DNA of 64,000 bases from Bidens hawaiensis. Its lineage: Eukaryota > Streptophyta > Magnoliopsida > Asterales > Asteraceae. The position numbers and the translations under genes were made by a program. Below, one piece after another: positions 23,777 through 35,739 of this stretch (position 1 is the stretch's first letter; each line of letters opens with the position of its first letter). The DNA lies in assembly GCA_021521415.1 (NCBI GenBank), contig JAIQDT010000107.1, positions 248,001 through 312,000 of the forward strand, given 5' to 3'. The notes beneath the pieces were generated by a model. The model did no database searches. It was not told the DNA's origin and worked only from the letters and a program-made list of their open reading frames with translations.

Positions 23777-26700
23777 TGTCACAGCCCATGACCCTATACC
23801 CTGGGAGGGGAGCCGTGAACACGAGCGGTGGTATCGGTGTTTATTATAAAATATTTAGCGGTGGAAAATTCACTCAGACCGTAGTTAGGAAAAATTTATC
23901 ATAATATAAAAACACCATAATTCTTATTTTATAAACTAGGAATTAAATCCATATTTATACAAACATTTGTTTTATAGGGATAAACCTTAATTTACAAAAT
24001 ATATCTCTTTATTCTTGTGGCAAACCACCCATTTAAGCTAGGAGGCCTGCATACATCATTTTGGTGTCTCTAACAAGTCACCTGAAACATGTTTAAAAAT
24101 ATTTGATTAGCAATAAACACTGGTGAGTACATTCATTTATAAAAGACACATTTATACAGTTACAACATTAACATGTTTTTACACTTGTTTTCTTAAAAAT
24201 TACCGAAAGGTACTTGTCACTCGACTGTATCTGTGATCGTGGTCATATTAATTATTGGCTAACATTAGAGAAGCCTTGTCTACAAAACCCCACATTACCA
24301 GTAGTAACCATCTCGTAAGTGTACATAATCTTAATCATTGTAATGTAATTAAAACCCTTTGAAAATAATTTGAAAACATTTGGACTATCTTTCATGAGTT
24401 TTAAAAGTTTAAAAATCATTATGACAATATTGGAAAACCGATTGTCTCACGCAAATGTGAGTTGTACAAAAACTCGAATTTCTCAACTTGGAAGCTCTAA
24501 ACAAAGCGCTTCTAGGTATTAAACACCTAGTTAAACACAATTTAGTATATCTAGATTAGTACAACCCAATAGTCATAACGATAATCACGAGATTAGAAAC
24601 TTTACATGATGGCACACCGACTTTCCTTGTTTAGCCAGAGCTTTGGATTCCTGTACAAAGTTTCTTTCAATTGGATTACTACTCAAGGGTATTATATCAC
24701 ACTCCTAATATATAAAAGTGAGAGAGAAAAGTTTTGGACGATGAATGAATTTGGTGATAAGCCCCATTTATAGTTGCTTTCAAGGTTGGTCATGTATTAC
24801 GTTGGCTTACAAAAGAGGTCGTCGCGTAGCGCGCTGAGCTTATAAGTTTTTATAGGTAGCCCTAGCTATGATACGTGGAATGCCACGTGACACGCAACGT
24901 GTCAAGGCTACGTAGCCTCCACGTCTCGTATCACGACAAACACAAAATGTTTTGGATAATTACAAGTCATCGTGTATCGCAACGAGCTTTGTAGTTGTCC
25001 ATTGCGTAGCGCGACAACCAAAAATACTAAGGCGGCTCATGATGATGGGAAGTGCAAAGTGAGCCATCGAAGCGCTGTAACATTTTTGGTTTTCGAAGCT
25101 TTCGTATTTATAATCATTACCCGACCCGGGTTTGGGTTTGGGTTCGGGTATTTTATCAATAAAGTTTGGTTTTTGTTTGACATATTTTTTTTATTATTTG
25201 TTTTATTTTTGTAGTATAACTAGGAGTCATATGAAAAATCAACCCCAAACTAACTTATTAACCTCTTCTGCACCCACCACCACAATCTAGGGACCTGGAC
25301 GCCATACCCCCCCCCCCCCCCCTTCAACTTCGGACTTGTTAACGTGTGATTGACATTGCCAGATCCTTTGCTTACCATAATACGATCCTACTGACACCCT
25401 AAACATGGGAATTGGAAATCAATTGACAGCTAATGAATCTTAACCAATCCGCGACCAAAATCGAACCTAAATCACTATATAAACGCAACCATAATTTAAT
25501 TAAATCACACCACGCCATCCTTACTACATCGCGACCTAAACCCCTAAGTCAATTAGCCCATACGCTGTTGTTATGAATTATTTCGCACTCAAACTTTGAG
25601 CCATAACCCTAAACGGCCGTTCTCACTCAATTCATCATCAATAACGGTAATTAAACAATGCTTTATACTCGTTTTTAATCAACAAACGAATACCCTAACT
25701 CAATTTAAATCAACTATAAACGAATTAAACGAACCCAGATTTAGGGTTCATATTGATTTTGGGTGTTCTTTGGCCTGCACGTATATACATTTCTGAATTT
25801 GTTCCTTTCACAAGTTAGAGCACCATCCCAACGGCTGGTGCATGTTTGCTTAAACCATTAAGACCGGCCAGGCGCGGGTTGAAGCCGCCATGGACACGGT
25901 TTTGATTTTATTTTTTAAAAAACTAGTTTTTCTTATTAATAACAACTAACAAATAAAAATTTTAACAATACCAAAGATTATCGTTTAAACTTTTGTTATA
26001 TATGCGAGTTTACATACACAATTACATATAATAACACACAATAAACGTATTATTTTTCCAAGGAGCTTAACAAACCAAAGTTATTTGAACTTTCCGTTAT
26101 ATATATGTGTGTGTGTGTGTGTGTATGCGCGCGCGCGCGCGTGTGTGTACATTACGCCCTATTTATTTATTTATTTATTTACTTATCAGCAAAATAATGA
26201 TTTTTATTTAACAAATGAAAAGTTTATTTTTTTATAAATATTTTCTTATATATAACAATTCTTTTTTTACCAATTCTTATGGTCATTGTTGTCTCAAAAT
26301 CCTTTATAAACCGTCATTTATATAAAAAAACAAATACTATAATAAAATCCTTTACTCGCTTATAATAATGATAATAATAGTAAAAATAATAACAACAAAA
26401 ATAACAATATCAAACCGAAATAATTATGATAAACAATCTAATAGTATATTAAACAAACCATTACTTAAAACCCAATAGAACCCAAATTTGTTATATGCCT
26501 TGTTAATACTTCGGTCACAATTAATCAATTATAATATAAAACAACTAGGAATCCTTGTTGACGCATCTTGAGGAGTTTGACCGCTTCTATCCGAACATTT
26601 CATTATCTCATCCTCACAAATCCACTCATTAAAGGTAAGTAAATTTGCATACCCCTTTTTACCGTTTTACAATTTTGGGGTGTTATGCGTTTCAATCAAA

Positions 26701-27063
26701 ATTATTGTTTTCACTACGATTCCATTATATGCGTAATTGAAATTGCTCGATTAGTTGATACGTGTGAATGTGACAATGCGTTTATTTTATGTTGGTTGGT
26801 ACCTCATCCTCATCCTCATTGGTATGATCATGCCCCGTCGGAGTAAACCCTTATCTATGTAATCGGTTGAAAAGACAACTTTTATATATTGTTACACTAA
26901 TTGTAGTGATTTACGATTAACGCATGGAATTGTCATATTATTATTATATATACTCAAAACTGTGGTTTACTTGCTCAAATTTGTGTAACTACATAGTGTC
27001 TTCTGAGCTATGATACAATATTGTCGCGCGCCGACATGTTCTGCTGTAGGTTGGGGTGTGACA
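23777..27063 (-). repeat. Candidate long gypsy LTR (minus strand)
   Basis: The left end TGTCACAGCC and right end GGTGTGACA are inverted over seven bases, and a PBS lies at the left. A minus-strand TATA box (ACTATAAATG, around 24774-24765) fits a promoter. At about 3.3 kb it is long but within the range of Del/Tekay LTRs. Inside are a G-quadruplex motif (25128-25148), a 16-C run (25307-25322) and an alternating purine-pyrimidine tract (26097-26150). Only one LTR is present and no TSD was found, so the boundaries are provisional. No gene is seen inside. Confidence 0.45.
26097..26150. repeat. Alternating purine-pyrimidine microsatellite
   Basis: A continuous alternating tract made of TA, nine GT, one AT, seven GC and four GT dinucleotides. 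This composition favours left-handed Z-DNA under supercoiling. Confidence 0.9.
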
Positions 27064-27192
27064 AGTGCAACATTGTGCCCATCGCACTTCGCCCTAGACC
27101 ATGAGTGTGCTCATGTGCGTCGGGTGCTTTGCACTCTAGCTAAGACCCCTAAGTGTGTCTTGTTATACAAGAATATCATTAGGTGAGCTCTC

Positions 27193-27506
27193 TATAACAC
27201 CCCGGCTTTAAGCGGAATACGCCCAGGTACAACGTACAGATCACTCATAAGCTCGTAATACTATTAAAGTGACAATAATTATATTTATTCCATTTCACAA
27301 AGTAACAAGTACACAATTTCTCATAGTTGAAAACAAAACCAAATACATTTCATCGAACACATTAGTCTTTATTTAACATATCATAAGGTAAACTAATTAT
27401 CTTCGTTCTTGGCACATCATCGGATTCAACCTATAACACGTTTAAAATAATATATTTTGGTCAACAACACATGTTGGTGAGCTTTCATAGGTTTTTCGTA
27501 TACATA

Positions 27507-27537
<31 letters not shown>

Positions 27538-28584
27538 GTAAAATGTGTTTCTATTCACATGTCACGAATGCAATATATTCAAATGTAGAGTAAATGGAAA
27601 GAAACCAAAAATAATGCCCCAACCTTGGGAAATGATTATGATACCACCATTCTCGACAACCGAAGTTGAAGGATAGGTAGCGCATGTACTCCCGCTTTGA
27701 TGTTTGATGTACCAATCATAAAGCAATAAAAACATTGCATATTTCACACGTATAGTAATCATAAAAAATATGAAAGAATCTTTATGTGTACGTGCATGAG
27801 TTACACGAGGACCTTAAGATTTTTAGATCAATACATTCTATAATCATTAACTATGGGTTTAGCCGAAGAATATGTGGGTGGTACTATCGGGATTGAACCA
27901 CCGCTCATGGTTAGTCGCTCTGAGTAACGTGTTAAAGGTAGCATATAATCTAATACACATATCGAGGGACGACGTCGGGCAATGAAACAACACGATTTAG
28001 GCTTGATTTTATACTCATTGTCATATATTAATTTGTATTCTTAGTTAGTCTATGGAGGATTATCGATCTTGTTTCGGATATTGAATATATCATATTGCAT
28101 TGCATGCATTCACTTATATATCAAAAATGGCTTTTAAATTCATAAACGTAAAATATTTGGACAACGTTTTCATTGGGAAAACTCAGTCGAAAGAAAGTTT
28201 TCAAATTCAAAGATATATTTTTGATGTACATTTTAATCATGAAGACATAGATAAGTTTTAAACTACATTTTGTTTATGCAAACATAAACAGGTTTTAAAG
28301 TATGTTTTGGTAATAAGAACATAAGGTTTTGATAATCGTTTTAATCATGAAAGAATATATTTGAGAAATTTTCAAATCAATGGGTTAAATCATGCATTTA
28401 AAACCTGTGAACTCATCAACATTAACTAAACTTTTTAAGTATGCTATTTAGGGTATAAAAATCATCAAGAAATTTGTGGGCCTATACAAGCATCACATCT
28501 CATATAGGACCACTACGTTAATCAATAGCTATGATTTTCCTTGAACTTTACGTGCTCGTGGTTCCACTTTGGAGGGGTGTGACA
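27193..28584 (-). repeat. Gypsy LTR of a second family, copy 1 (minus strand)
   Basis: It starts TATAACACCCCGGCTTTAAG and ends GGGGTGTGACA at 28584. The first 130 bases match the sequence at 41475 (both read AGCGGAATA(C/T)GCCC, then CGTACAGAT), so the two are copies of one LTR family. The following tcccccctgaac-like stretch at 28588-28602 reads as a purine tract on the minus strand. That suggests this is the 3' LTR of a minus-strand element whose body is missing. It contains a (TA)n run at 27512-27537. Confidence 0.55.
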
Positions 28585-28728
28585 CCCGCTTCCCCCTGAA
28601 CAAAACTTCCACAACACATTAAGCAATATGATGGATCCTTATACCCGGAAGACCACACGAACACTTACACCACTGCAGCAGGCGTAGAGAGGTGACCCAC
28701 GCCGGTCTGGTGCCAAATAATCTGAAAA

Positions 28729-29830
28729 ACTTTGATTGGACATGCTAGGGTATGGTTCGACGATCTATACGAAGGAAGAATCCATAATTTCATCGAGTTA
28801 CGAAACCAGCTTTCTTACATTTCAGCCGACAAAAGAAGTGTACTCGAGATCCCATCAAGCTTCACAATATCCGGCAAAGTGAAAACGAAATCGGGTGAGA
28901 CTTTATGGAAAGATACAAGCGAAAATCGGTTAAAAACCCAAGAGTTGACAAAAGATATCGGATATTTGGATACATCCATGGTATCCGAATTATACAAAGA
29001 TCCGAATAGAAAAGTCCCTCGAACTATTGAAGAGGCAACAAATGAAAGAATTGAAGAATATCGTCGGTGAGAAAGATTATGTAACAAAGACACAAACAAA
29101 GTTCCCCACATGACGAGCACCGGAGACCAACTCCGCAGCGGCACCAGACAGACGAACGTAAACCTTGGCGGCAGCATCGAGAGCATAAATTGTCCGAACA
29201 CGAACAAACGTACTCCGAGTTCACCCCGTATGAAAAGACACAGATATATCAACAACAAAACAACAAAATGAACGTGATGTCCATCCCACTAACAAAAACA
29301 CCAGCTGTAATCTTTGCGGCTAAAGAAGACCGACACAACTTCCGTCCTCCAAAGGATAAAAGGCCAGTAATCGAATTAGAACAGAAAGAGTATTGGGACT
29401 TTCATAAAGAAAAGGGTTATAGAATAGTACAATGCAAAGCTAGGAGAGATTGACCACCTCGATGAAAATGAAAAAAAAAAGCAGAGGCAAGTCCGACAAT
29501 AAAGATAATGTGCTTATGATGATCCAAGGACATGTTAACACGCGAGTTAAGATACGACAAGACGACTGGGCTAAGAAGGAAGTCTACTTCCCTCCCTTAA
29601 ACCAAGTAAGGGCCACCGATGAGGCCATGATAATCTGTGTCTAGATGATCGGTTGCCATGTTCATCGTGTTTTCATCGACAGTGGTGCCGAAACGAATGT
29701 CATTAACTACCATTATTTTGCGCAATTGCCGGAAGCAATACAAGCAAGCCTACGAGTATACGAGATTGAGATTACTACACCTCTCCCCACATCCAACATT
29801 ATCATTGTTTCTACTATACTTCTTTTTCTC
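28729..29830 (+). pseudogene. Tat/Ogre-like gypsy Gag and protease remnant
   Basis: Frame fragments at 28732-29070, 29190-29453, 29450-29644 and 29645-29848. The first holds the Retrotrans_gag signature GHARVWFDDLYEGRIHNF (compare ...ARVWFDxLPxGSIxxF in Tat elements). The second ends in a damaged zinc-knuckle-like YWDFHKEKGYRIVQC in which the first Cys is Trp and the central His is Tyr. The last opens with HRVFIDSGAETNVI, the protease active-site region (DSGA). Frameshifts and stops separate the pieces and nothing of RT follows, so this is a truncated relic. The order gag then protease on the plus strand is consistent with one element. Confidence 0.6.
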
Positions 29831-29859
29831 TATATTTTTGTTGCTTGAAATGGACTAAC

Positions 29860-30470
29860 AATTGTCCACTTTAGGTAAAATTTATATAAGTGATAAGCGT
29901 AATACTAATTTTTGCATTTAATTTACTCTTAAGTGTTATTGGTGGTAAAAAAAAACCCAAACTATCAAAGGCTTGTAGCCTAGTACTCTACATGTGAAAA
30001 TGTGCTTCTCCCCTAGTGGTCTGATCTAGTCCAATAGTGAACAAGGTGTAGTTTTATGAGTAGGCTAGAGGGTGATTAATCTTGAGATGTTGGCTGATTT
30101 TTATCGTGTCCCTGATGGGAGATATAGGTGTGGCCTTTTTTGTTAAATGTCGTTGGATTTCAATCAACACTTAATTATCGTATGAAACCGAATAGCTAGA
30201 TCTATTATGTTTTATGAGTGCTACCTGTAAGGCTTACATTATAACGATGAAGCTCTCGAGATGAAAACTTTGATTCTTACCTGTAAGTCTTACAAGATCC
30301 TTTGAATAAATCTAGGAAACTTTAGCCAACAAGAAATTCATATTTGAATTACTAGAGGAAAACCTGACTCAAATTATTCTTAGACCTTAGGCTTACTCAC
30401 TTTTTACCCAAACTTACAAGATTAGGCTAATAATGCCAACCTGGAAAACCACACTTGATCAAGTTCTATA
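29860..30470. other. Gene-free interval
   Basis: AT-rich DNA with an A run at 29948-29955. I see no domain, terminal repeat or RNA signal. Confidence 0.5.
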
Positions 30471-30728
30471 ATAATATAGGAAAATTGGTTATAAATAATC
30501 CAAACTATGGCATATTGGTAAATATCCCTCCCAACTTTACACTTGCCTGCTGGCAGTACCAACTACATATGCATTTGTTTTAAACCGGCCGCGACTAACG
30601 GATGTTAACTCCGTTAGTCTTTTGTTGACGTGGCCATCCGAGCTGTCAATAATTAAATTAGGTGGACGTCTACGTGGCCTGCTGACTGTGTGTAACAGAT
30701 ATGTGTAACATTACGTGGCCGGCTCACT

Positions 30729-30737
30729 TTATATAAC
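30729..30737 (+). promoter_or_regulatory. TATA box of the GRF gene
   Basis: tttatataa about 90 bases before the ATG at 30821, in an otherwise GC-richer stretch containing ACGTGG motifs (near 30672 and 30713). Confidence 0.5.
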
Positions 30738-30820
30738 GATTTTTGAACCCTAAAACACTAATTTTGTTCAATTGAAGAACCCTAAAATACGAAATCAATC
30801 AATAGAACAACAATCGATAG

Positions 30821-31325
30821 ATGGAAATGAGCTCATCCACCGTGTCTTCATCTCGTGCCAAGAAAAACCCTAAAAGGTTTAAGCTTGATTTTGATGGAAA
30901 CGTTTACTGCAATCATGATATCCTTGCCATTCCAAGGATTGCTGGGCGTAGAAGTATTCAAATTGGGGATGAGTTTTATGGTTGCCCTTTATAGCCGGTA
31001 CGTACACTTATCTAAGTTTCATGTTTTTATTTACAAATATAATTAGGTTAATTGATTTTATGAGTAGAATGAAGATTGTAAGTTCTTCACGTGGAAAAAA
31101 GAAATTGATGAATTCTTGAAGCAACGTGGAGTATGCAACTGCAATGCAAGAAAAGATCAAGAATTTGAAGATATAAAAATAGAGAATTTGAAGTTGCAAT
31201 ATTATCTTGCAAGAGAGAACAAAAACCTGAAACAACAGTTGTCAATGAAGTCCAATTGGAAGAATAAATGTGTTTTAGGTTTAGTGGTCTTTCTCATAGC
31301 AACGTGGTGGATATTACATGTGTAA
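30821..31325 (+). pseudogene. GRF-type zinc-finger membrane protein gene, two exons, one stop
   Basis: Exon 1 is 30821-30997, intron 30998-31067 (gtacgt...gagtag, 70 bases), exon 2 is 31068-31325. The splice joins in phase 0. A GRF-type zinc finger spans the junction: YCNHD, FYGCP, then DCKFFTWKKE. A Lys/Glu-rich coiled coil follows (NLKLQYYLARENKNLKQQL), then a C-terminal hydrophobic helix (LGLVVFLIATWWILHV) that would make it a tail-anchored membrane protein of about 142 residues. TAG at 30992-30994 falls two codons before the intron, where the family commonly has Trp, so this copy may be recently inactivated. GRF fingers bind nucleic acid in other proteins. The function of small GRF proteins with a tail anchor is not known to me. 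Its position, convergent with a transposase gene, suggests it is transposon cargo. Confidence 0.65.
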
Positions 31326-31489
31326 TGTTAATTATGTTAATGGCAATCAATTGAATCTGTGTTGGTAATGTTATGTATGGAACCTTGTTATGTAATGTTA
31401 GTTGTTAATTAAGTAATGGAATGTTTGTTTGTTAATCTTTGTTTTGGAATTTTGATTGTTAGTGTTTGATACATAGTCTTTGATTGCTG

Positions 31490-32640
31490 CACATGTTGCC
31501 CCTTATGACAATTTGACCCCGATTGACCATTATGCCCATATTGACCATTATGCCCATATTGACCATTTTACCCCTAAAGACCATCTGTGATCTCTAAACA
31601 AGTTGCTGCACATGTTGCCCCTACTGACAATTTTACCCCTAATGACCATTATGCCCATATTGACCATTTTGACCAACCATATGTTATAAATGAGCATTTG
31701 ATACATGCTGTAACATGTTGACCATTTTTAACAGGCTGATGCAACTTGAGTTGAATGTTGGGGAACTTGAGTTGACTGCAACATATTGACCAACCATATT
31801 GATACATGCTGACTTATCATATTGATACATTTTTGACTATTTTTGTTGCACAACAGTCAACTCAACCATTTGATACATGCTGCAACATATTGACCAACCA
31901 TATTGATACATGATGACTTATCATATTGAAACATTTTGACCATTTTTGTTGCACAACAGTCAACTCAACCATTTGATACATGCTGCAACATATTGACCAA
32001 CCATATTGACCATTTTTAACTGGTGCTGCTGCACATCTTAACAGGCTGTGACCTCTAAACATGCTGCTGCACATGTTGTGACCAATCACAACTGATACAT
32101 TTTGACCTCTAAACATGCTGCTGCACATGTTGTGACCAATCACAACTGATACATTTTGACCTCTAAACAAGCTGCTGCACATGTTACCTCCCAAATGACC
32201 ATTTTGCCCCTAATGACAATTTTACCCCTAATTACATTTTGGGCCTAATCATAGGCTGCTGCACATGTTGTGACCAATCACAACTGATACATTTTGACCT
32301 CTAAAAAAGCGGCTGCACATGTTACCTCCCTAATGACCATTTTGCCCCTAATGAAAATTTTGCCCCTAATGACATTTTGGCCCTAATCATAGGCTGCTGC
32401 ACATGTTGTGACCAATCACAACTGATACATTTTAACATTAATCCCCTTAATGACCATTTTTACCCCTAATGACCATTGTACCCCTACTGACCATTTTACC
32501 CCTATTCACATGTTGCCCATAATGTCCATTTTACACCTAATGCCCATACTGACCATTTTACCCCTATTCACATGTTGCCCCTAATGACAATTTTACCCCT
32601 AATAACCATTATGCCCATATTAACCATTTTACCTCCCTAA
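31490..32640. repeat. Complex tandem repeats between the convergent genes
   Basis: Two intermixed repeat types. A roughly 18-base unit (tgaccattttacccctaa and variants) fills 31500-31700 and 32190-32640. A 54-base unit (gacctctaaacatgctgctg, then cacatgttgtgaccaatc and acaactgatacatttt) is repeated at 32049-32160 and again, diverged, at 32255-32312 and 32393-32440. No coding signal. Confidence 0.85.
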
Positions 32641-32926
32641 ACAGGCTACTGTCTAAACAACTAACAAACAATCATGAATAGGAGACTGCAAAAATACATG
32701 AATAAGAGACTGCAAAATACACATACACAATTTCAAAAGTTTCAAACATCAAACACACAAACAAGTTTACCATCATACATATTATTTCAAAAGCTAAGTT
32801 TAGCATCATTCAAAGGTTCAAAAAACATAAGTTTCAAACATCAAACAGTGAAAAAAAACATTCAAAGGATCAAGCATCATTCCCTTTGGCCTTCCCCTTT
32901 GTGCTTCCCCTTGACCTTTGTGAAGC

Positions 32927-35555
32927 TTAAGTTGACTGGGAAGCTTGAGTTGACTTTTGCTTTGCTTGATAGAACCTTCTTTTTGGCAATTCCCTTGCTC
33001 TCTTAGAACCTGATAACTTTTTGGAAGCTTGAGTTGACTGTTGGGAAACTTGAGTTGACTTTTCAGAATCTTTGTTTGACCTCCCCTTTGGCCTTCCCCT
33101 TGATCTTTTAACACCACCACCATCATCAATGGCTTTGCCCTTGGCCTTATCAGGGCATGTTCTTATGTTGTGCAATGTTGACTTGCAATAGCTACACTTC
33201 ATCTGAACTCCATGTTTTGTCAACTTTCCTGGCCTCTTTGGATCTTCATGTGGATCTCTTTTTCTGTTTTTCTTTGGTCGTCCAGGCATAGCTTTGACTG
33301 GAGGTGGTTCAATGGGGTAATCAACAATTGGCCAATACTTTTCACTGGGCAAAGGTGGAATTGTGAGTTGGTAAGACTTCAAGTATTTTTTCTTAAGAAA
33401 ACTTTCATGAGCAAACTCCTCAGAATTCCTTTTCATAAAGCCAGCCACTGCACATACATGCTTACATGGTATACCAGATAATTCCCACCTTTTGCAAGTA
33501 CAAGTGTTGTTGTTACCTATATCCACTGAAACATCATCCCAATCACTAACTTGAAACACAGTTGGGGATGATGGGTATACTTTACATTTATGGGCCAAAC
33601 TTTTCTCTTTGTCAAGTTTCTTTTGCACCCTTGGACACACAAAAACATCTTTTTGTAACATTTCAGTGTACCTTGTAGTTAGCCTAGTCATTACTGACAC
33701 TCTTATATCCTCTAACATGTGAATAATATGTTTGGATCTTGCCTGAACTATGGTTCCATTGAAGGTTTCAGCCATGTTGTTGACTATTACATCACACTTT
33801 GTATTAGTGTCAAGAAAACACCTTGAAAAACATTTAGGTTTCTGTTTGATATAAGCTTCAACTGCATCTGGTGACAACTCTAACATATCCTTCATATCAA
33901 CATTGTAATCAGCTTCATTATAAGCCCTGCAAGCCCTCCAGTAAACCTCCTTATAATCTTCACCCTTATACTCTTTTTTCCAATTTGCATAAATATGCGT
34001 TGTACAATTTCTGTGCTCAGCATTCTTCCACACCAAATTTACAGCATTAATCAGTCCCTGTCACATTAAAATTGTTAGAAAATATATGTAATTGAGACAC
34101 AGTTAAGAGAATATATACTTACCTTCTGTTGGTCTGATATACGTGTCCAACCTTTTCCACCATCTGTGACCTCTAAACATTTACTCAGCTGATTCATAAA
34201 CCACTCCCAACTGTCATTATTTTCACCTTCAACAACAGCCCATGCTACAGGATACATTTGGTTGTTTGCATCCCTACCTACAGCAGCCAGTAAAATACCT
34301 CCTAGAATGGTTTTAAGGAAACACCCATCTAGACATAACACCTTCCTACAACCTGCTAGGAATCCCTTCTTCAAACCATCAAAACACACAAATAACCTGA
34401 AAATAAACTCTAATGATCAAAATGAACTTAATAAACTCTAATGAAAATGAGATTGTACTTGAAAAAAGTCTCCCATGATGAAGATGCATCTGAATCCTCC
34501 CTAAGGAACCCTGGTGGGGCAGTTAGGAGTTCAAATGTTGAATTTGGGTTTGCATTCTTTAAAGCTGCTATATATGATCCAAGTTTACTATAATGGTCCC
34601 TCATTGACCCATGAAGCTTCTTATAAGCACTCCTTTTAGCATTATAAGCCATCCATTTATTAATTATCACCTTATACTTTTCTCTAACAGCTGTTTGAAT
34701 GTCTGCAGCAGGCCAATTAGGTTTTGCCTTGAACATTGGCATAAACTCATTAGCAATGAAGGTAGATGTCAATTGCCTATTCCTTATCATGTTCCTTTGG
34801 CAGTTGTGCTTACCTTTTACTCCTTTAACAATATAGCAACTTTTGCCCTTATGAAATGAACAATACAAATTAAAAGGACACCCTGCCACACACTTGATAC
34901 GTAATCTCCCACCTCTATTCTTGTTACTGTCACTGATGACTAAATTTCTACCATTTGTCACAACATATTTCCTAACAGCATCTTTAAAAGTATCCCTAGT
35001 AGGGAACCTTATACCAACAATCCACTTAAAATTTTCCCACTCAGTTTGCTAACCTACAACTGGAACATCTTGTTTGTACTTGTTCCCTCTGATGTTATCA
35101 TCTTCACTCTCTCCAGGTGAGTTAACATCACCATCTGAATCCTCATAGCTGCTGTAAGTTTCTACATATGAGGGCCGTGCATCACCAGATTCTTTCAAAC
35201 CTATATCAACCAATTTACCAGTTTCTCTCAAGCATTCCTCAAGCACCTTATTTTGGGTTGCAACAACCTCTTCACGTACTTGTTTTCTTGCAACAATTGA
35301 ATCTCTCAGCTCTTCATCATCAGATTCATCATCATCCAAATTAACATTGTAAGACTCATCATCAGAATCATCACAGTCTTCATCTAACTCATCTGAACTA
35401 CTATCAACTGGTGGTGAAGTGTTTGTAACTGGTGGTAGTTCAATTGGTGGTGAAGTACTGATAATTTGTGGTAGTTGACTAGGTGGTGAAGCTTCATTTT
35501 TGGATGCTTCATTTTTGTCCACATACCCAAAATTAATCGAAAAAACTCGACCCAT
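32927..35555 (-). pseudogene. MURA-type Mutator transposase gene, three exons, one stop
   Basis: Exon 1 is 35555-34459, exon 2 34396-34123, exon 3 34057-32927; both introns are GT-AG and keep frame, giving 833 codons. Domains: acidic N-terminal region (1-168), MuDR DNA-binding domain (about 173-235, FKWIVGIRFPTRDTFKDAV...GCPF), MULE catalytic core with D389 (LDGCFLK), D454 (ISDQQKG) and E554 (NNMAETF), SWIM zinc finger C643-x-C645...C655-x-H657, an AT-hook-like PGRPKK near 715, and a CCHC knuckle CSYCKSTLHNIRTC (745-758). The tail is Ser/Thr/Gln-rich. The only break is TAG at 35051-35049, four codons before the DNA-binding domain. With no other damage in 2.6 kb, inactivation is recent, or the stop is a sequencing error. 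The protein would bind the element ends and catalyse cut-and-paste transposition in the nucleus. Confidence 0.88.
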
Positions 35556-35670
35556 ATGCTAAAAAGTGTATGTTTGTTGGTTACAACATTAATAAAAATG
35601 GATATCGATGCTATAGCCCAAAAAGGCGTCACATGTACACTACCATGAACTGCGAATTTCTTGAAACCGA

Positions 35671-35685
35671 ATTTTTTTATACCTT
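35671..35685 (-). promoter_or_regulatory. TATA box of the transposase gene
   Basis: The minus strand reads GGTATAAAAAAATTC about 120 bases upstream of the ATG at 35555. This fits a core promoter lying in or next to a terminal inverted repeat. Confidence 0.45.
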
Positions 35686-35739
35686 CGAACTCAATGGTCA
35701 GGGGGAGAGAGAGTATAACACCCTGAGTTAGCTATATGG

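Larger units (their letters stand above)
30475..35712. mobile_element. Mutator-like element with two convergent genes
   Basis: The unit consists of a GRF zinc-finger gene on the plus strand (30821-31325), an intergenic tandem-repeat tract (31490-32640) and a MURA-type transposase gene on the minus strand (35555-32927). Promoters face inward from both ends: a TATA box at 30729-30737 (+) and at about 35685-35672 (-). This is the layout of maize MuDR, where mudrA and mudrB converge and each terminal inverted repeat drives one gene. The left end near 30475 is approximate. I could not find a matching terminal repeat at the right, where a copia relic begins at about 35740, so that end may be lost. 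Confidence 0.6.

Noticed and set aside
25121..25148. Telomere-like GGGTTT repeat
   Set aside because: The plant telomere unit is TTTAGGG. Here the unit is GGGTTT and only four runs long, so I report it as a G-quadruplex motif.
31862..32194. Minus-strand frame of 110 codons with an 18-residue internal period (HNMCSSMFRGQNVSVVIG)
   Set aside because: It is a by-product of the 54-base DNA repeat (54 is a multiple of 3). It has no domain, promoter or conserved start.
35049..35555. Acidic frame as a separate small gene
   Set aside because: It is in the same frame as, and directly continuous with, the Mutator transposase reading, separated only by one TAG.
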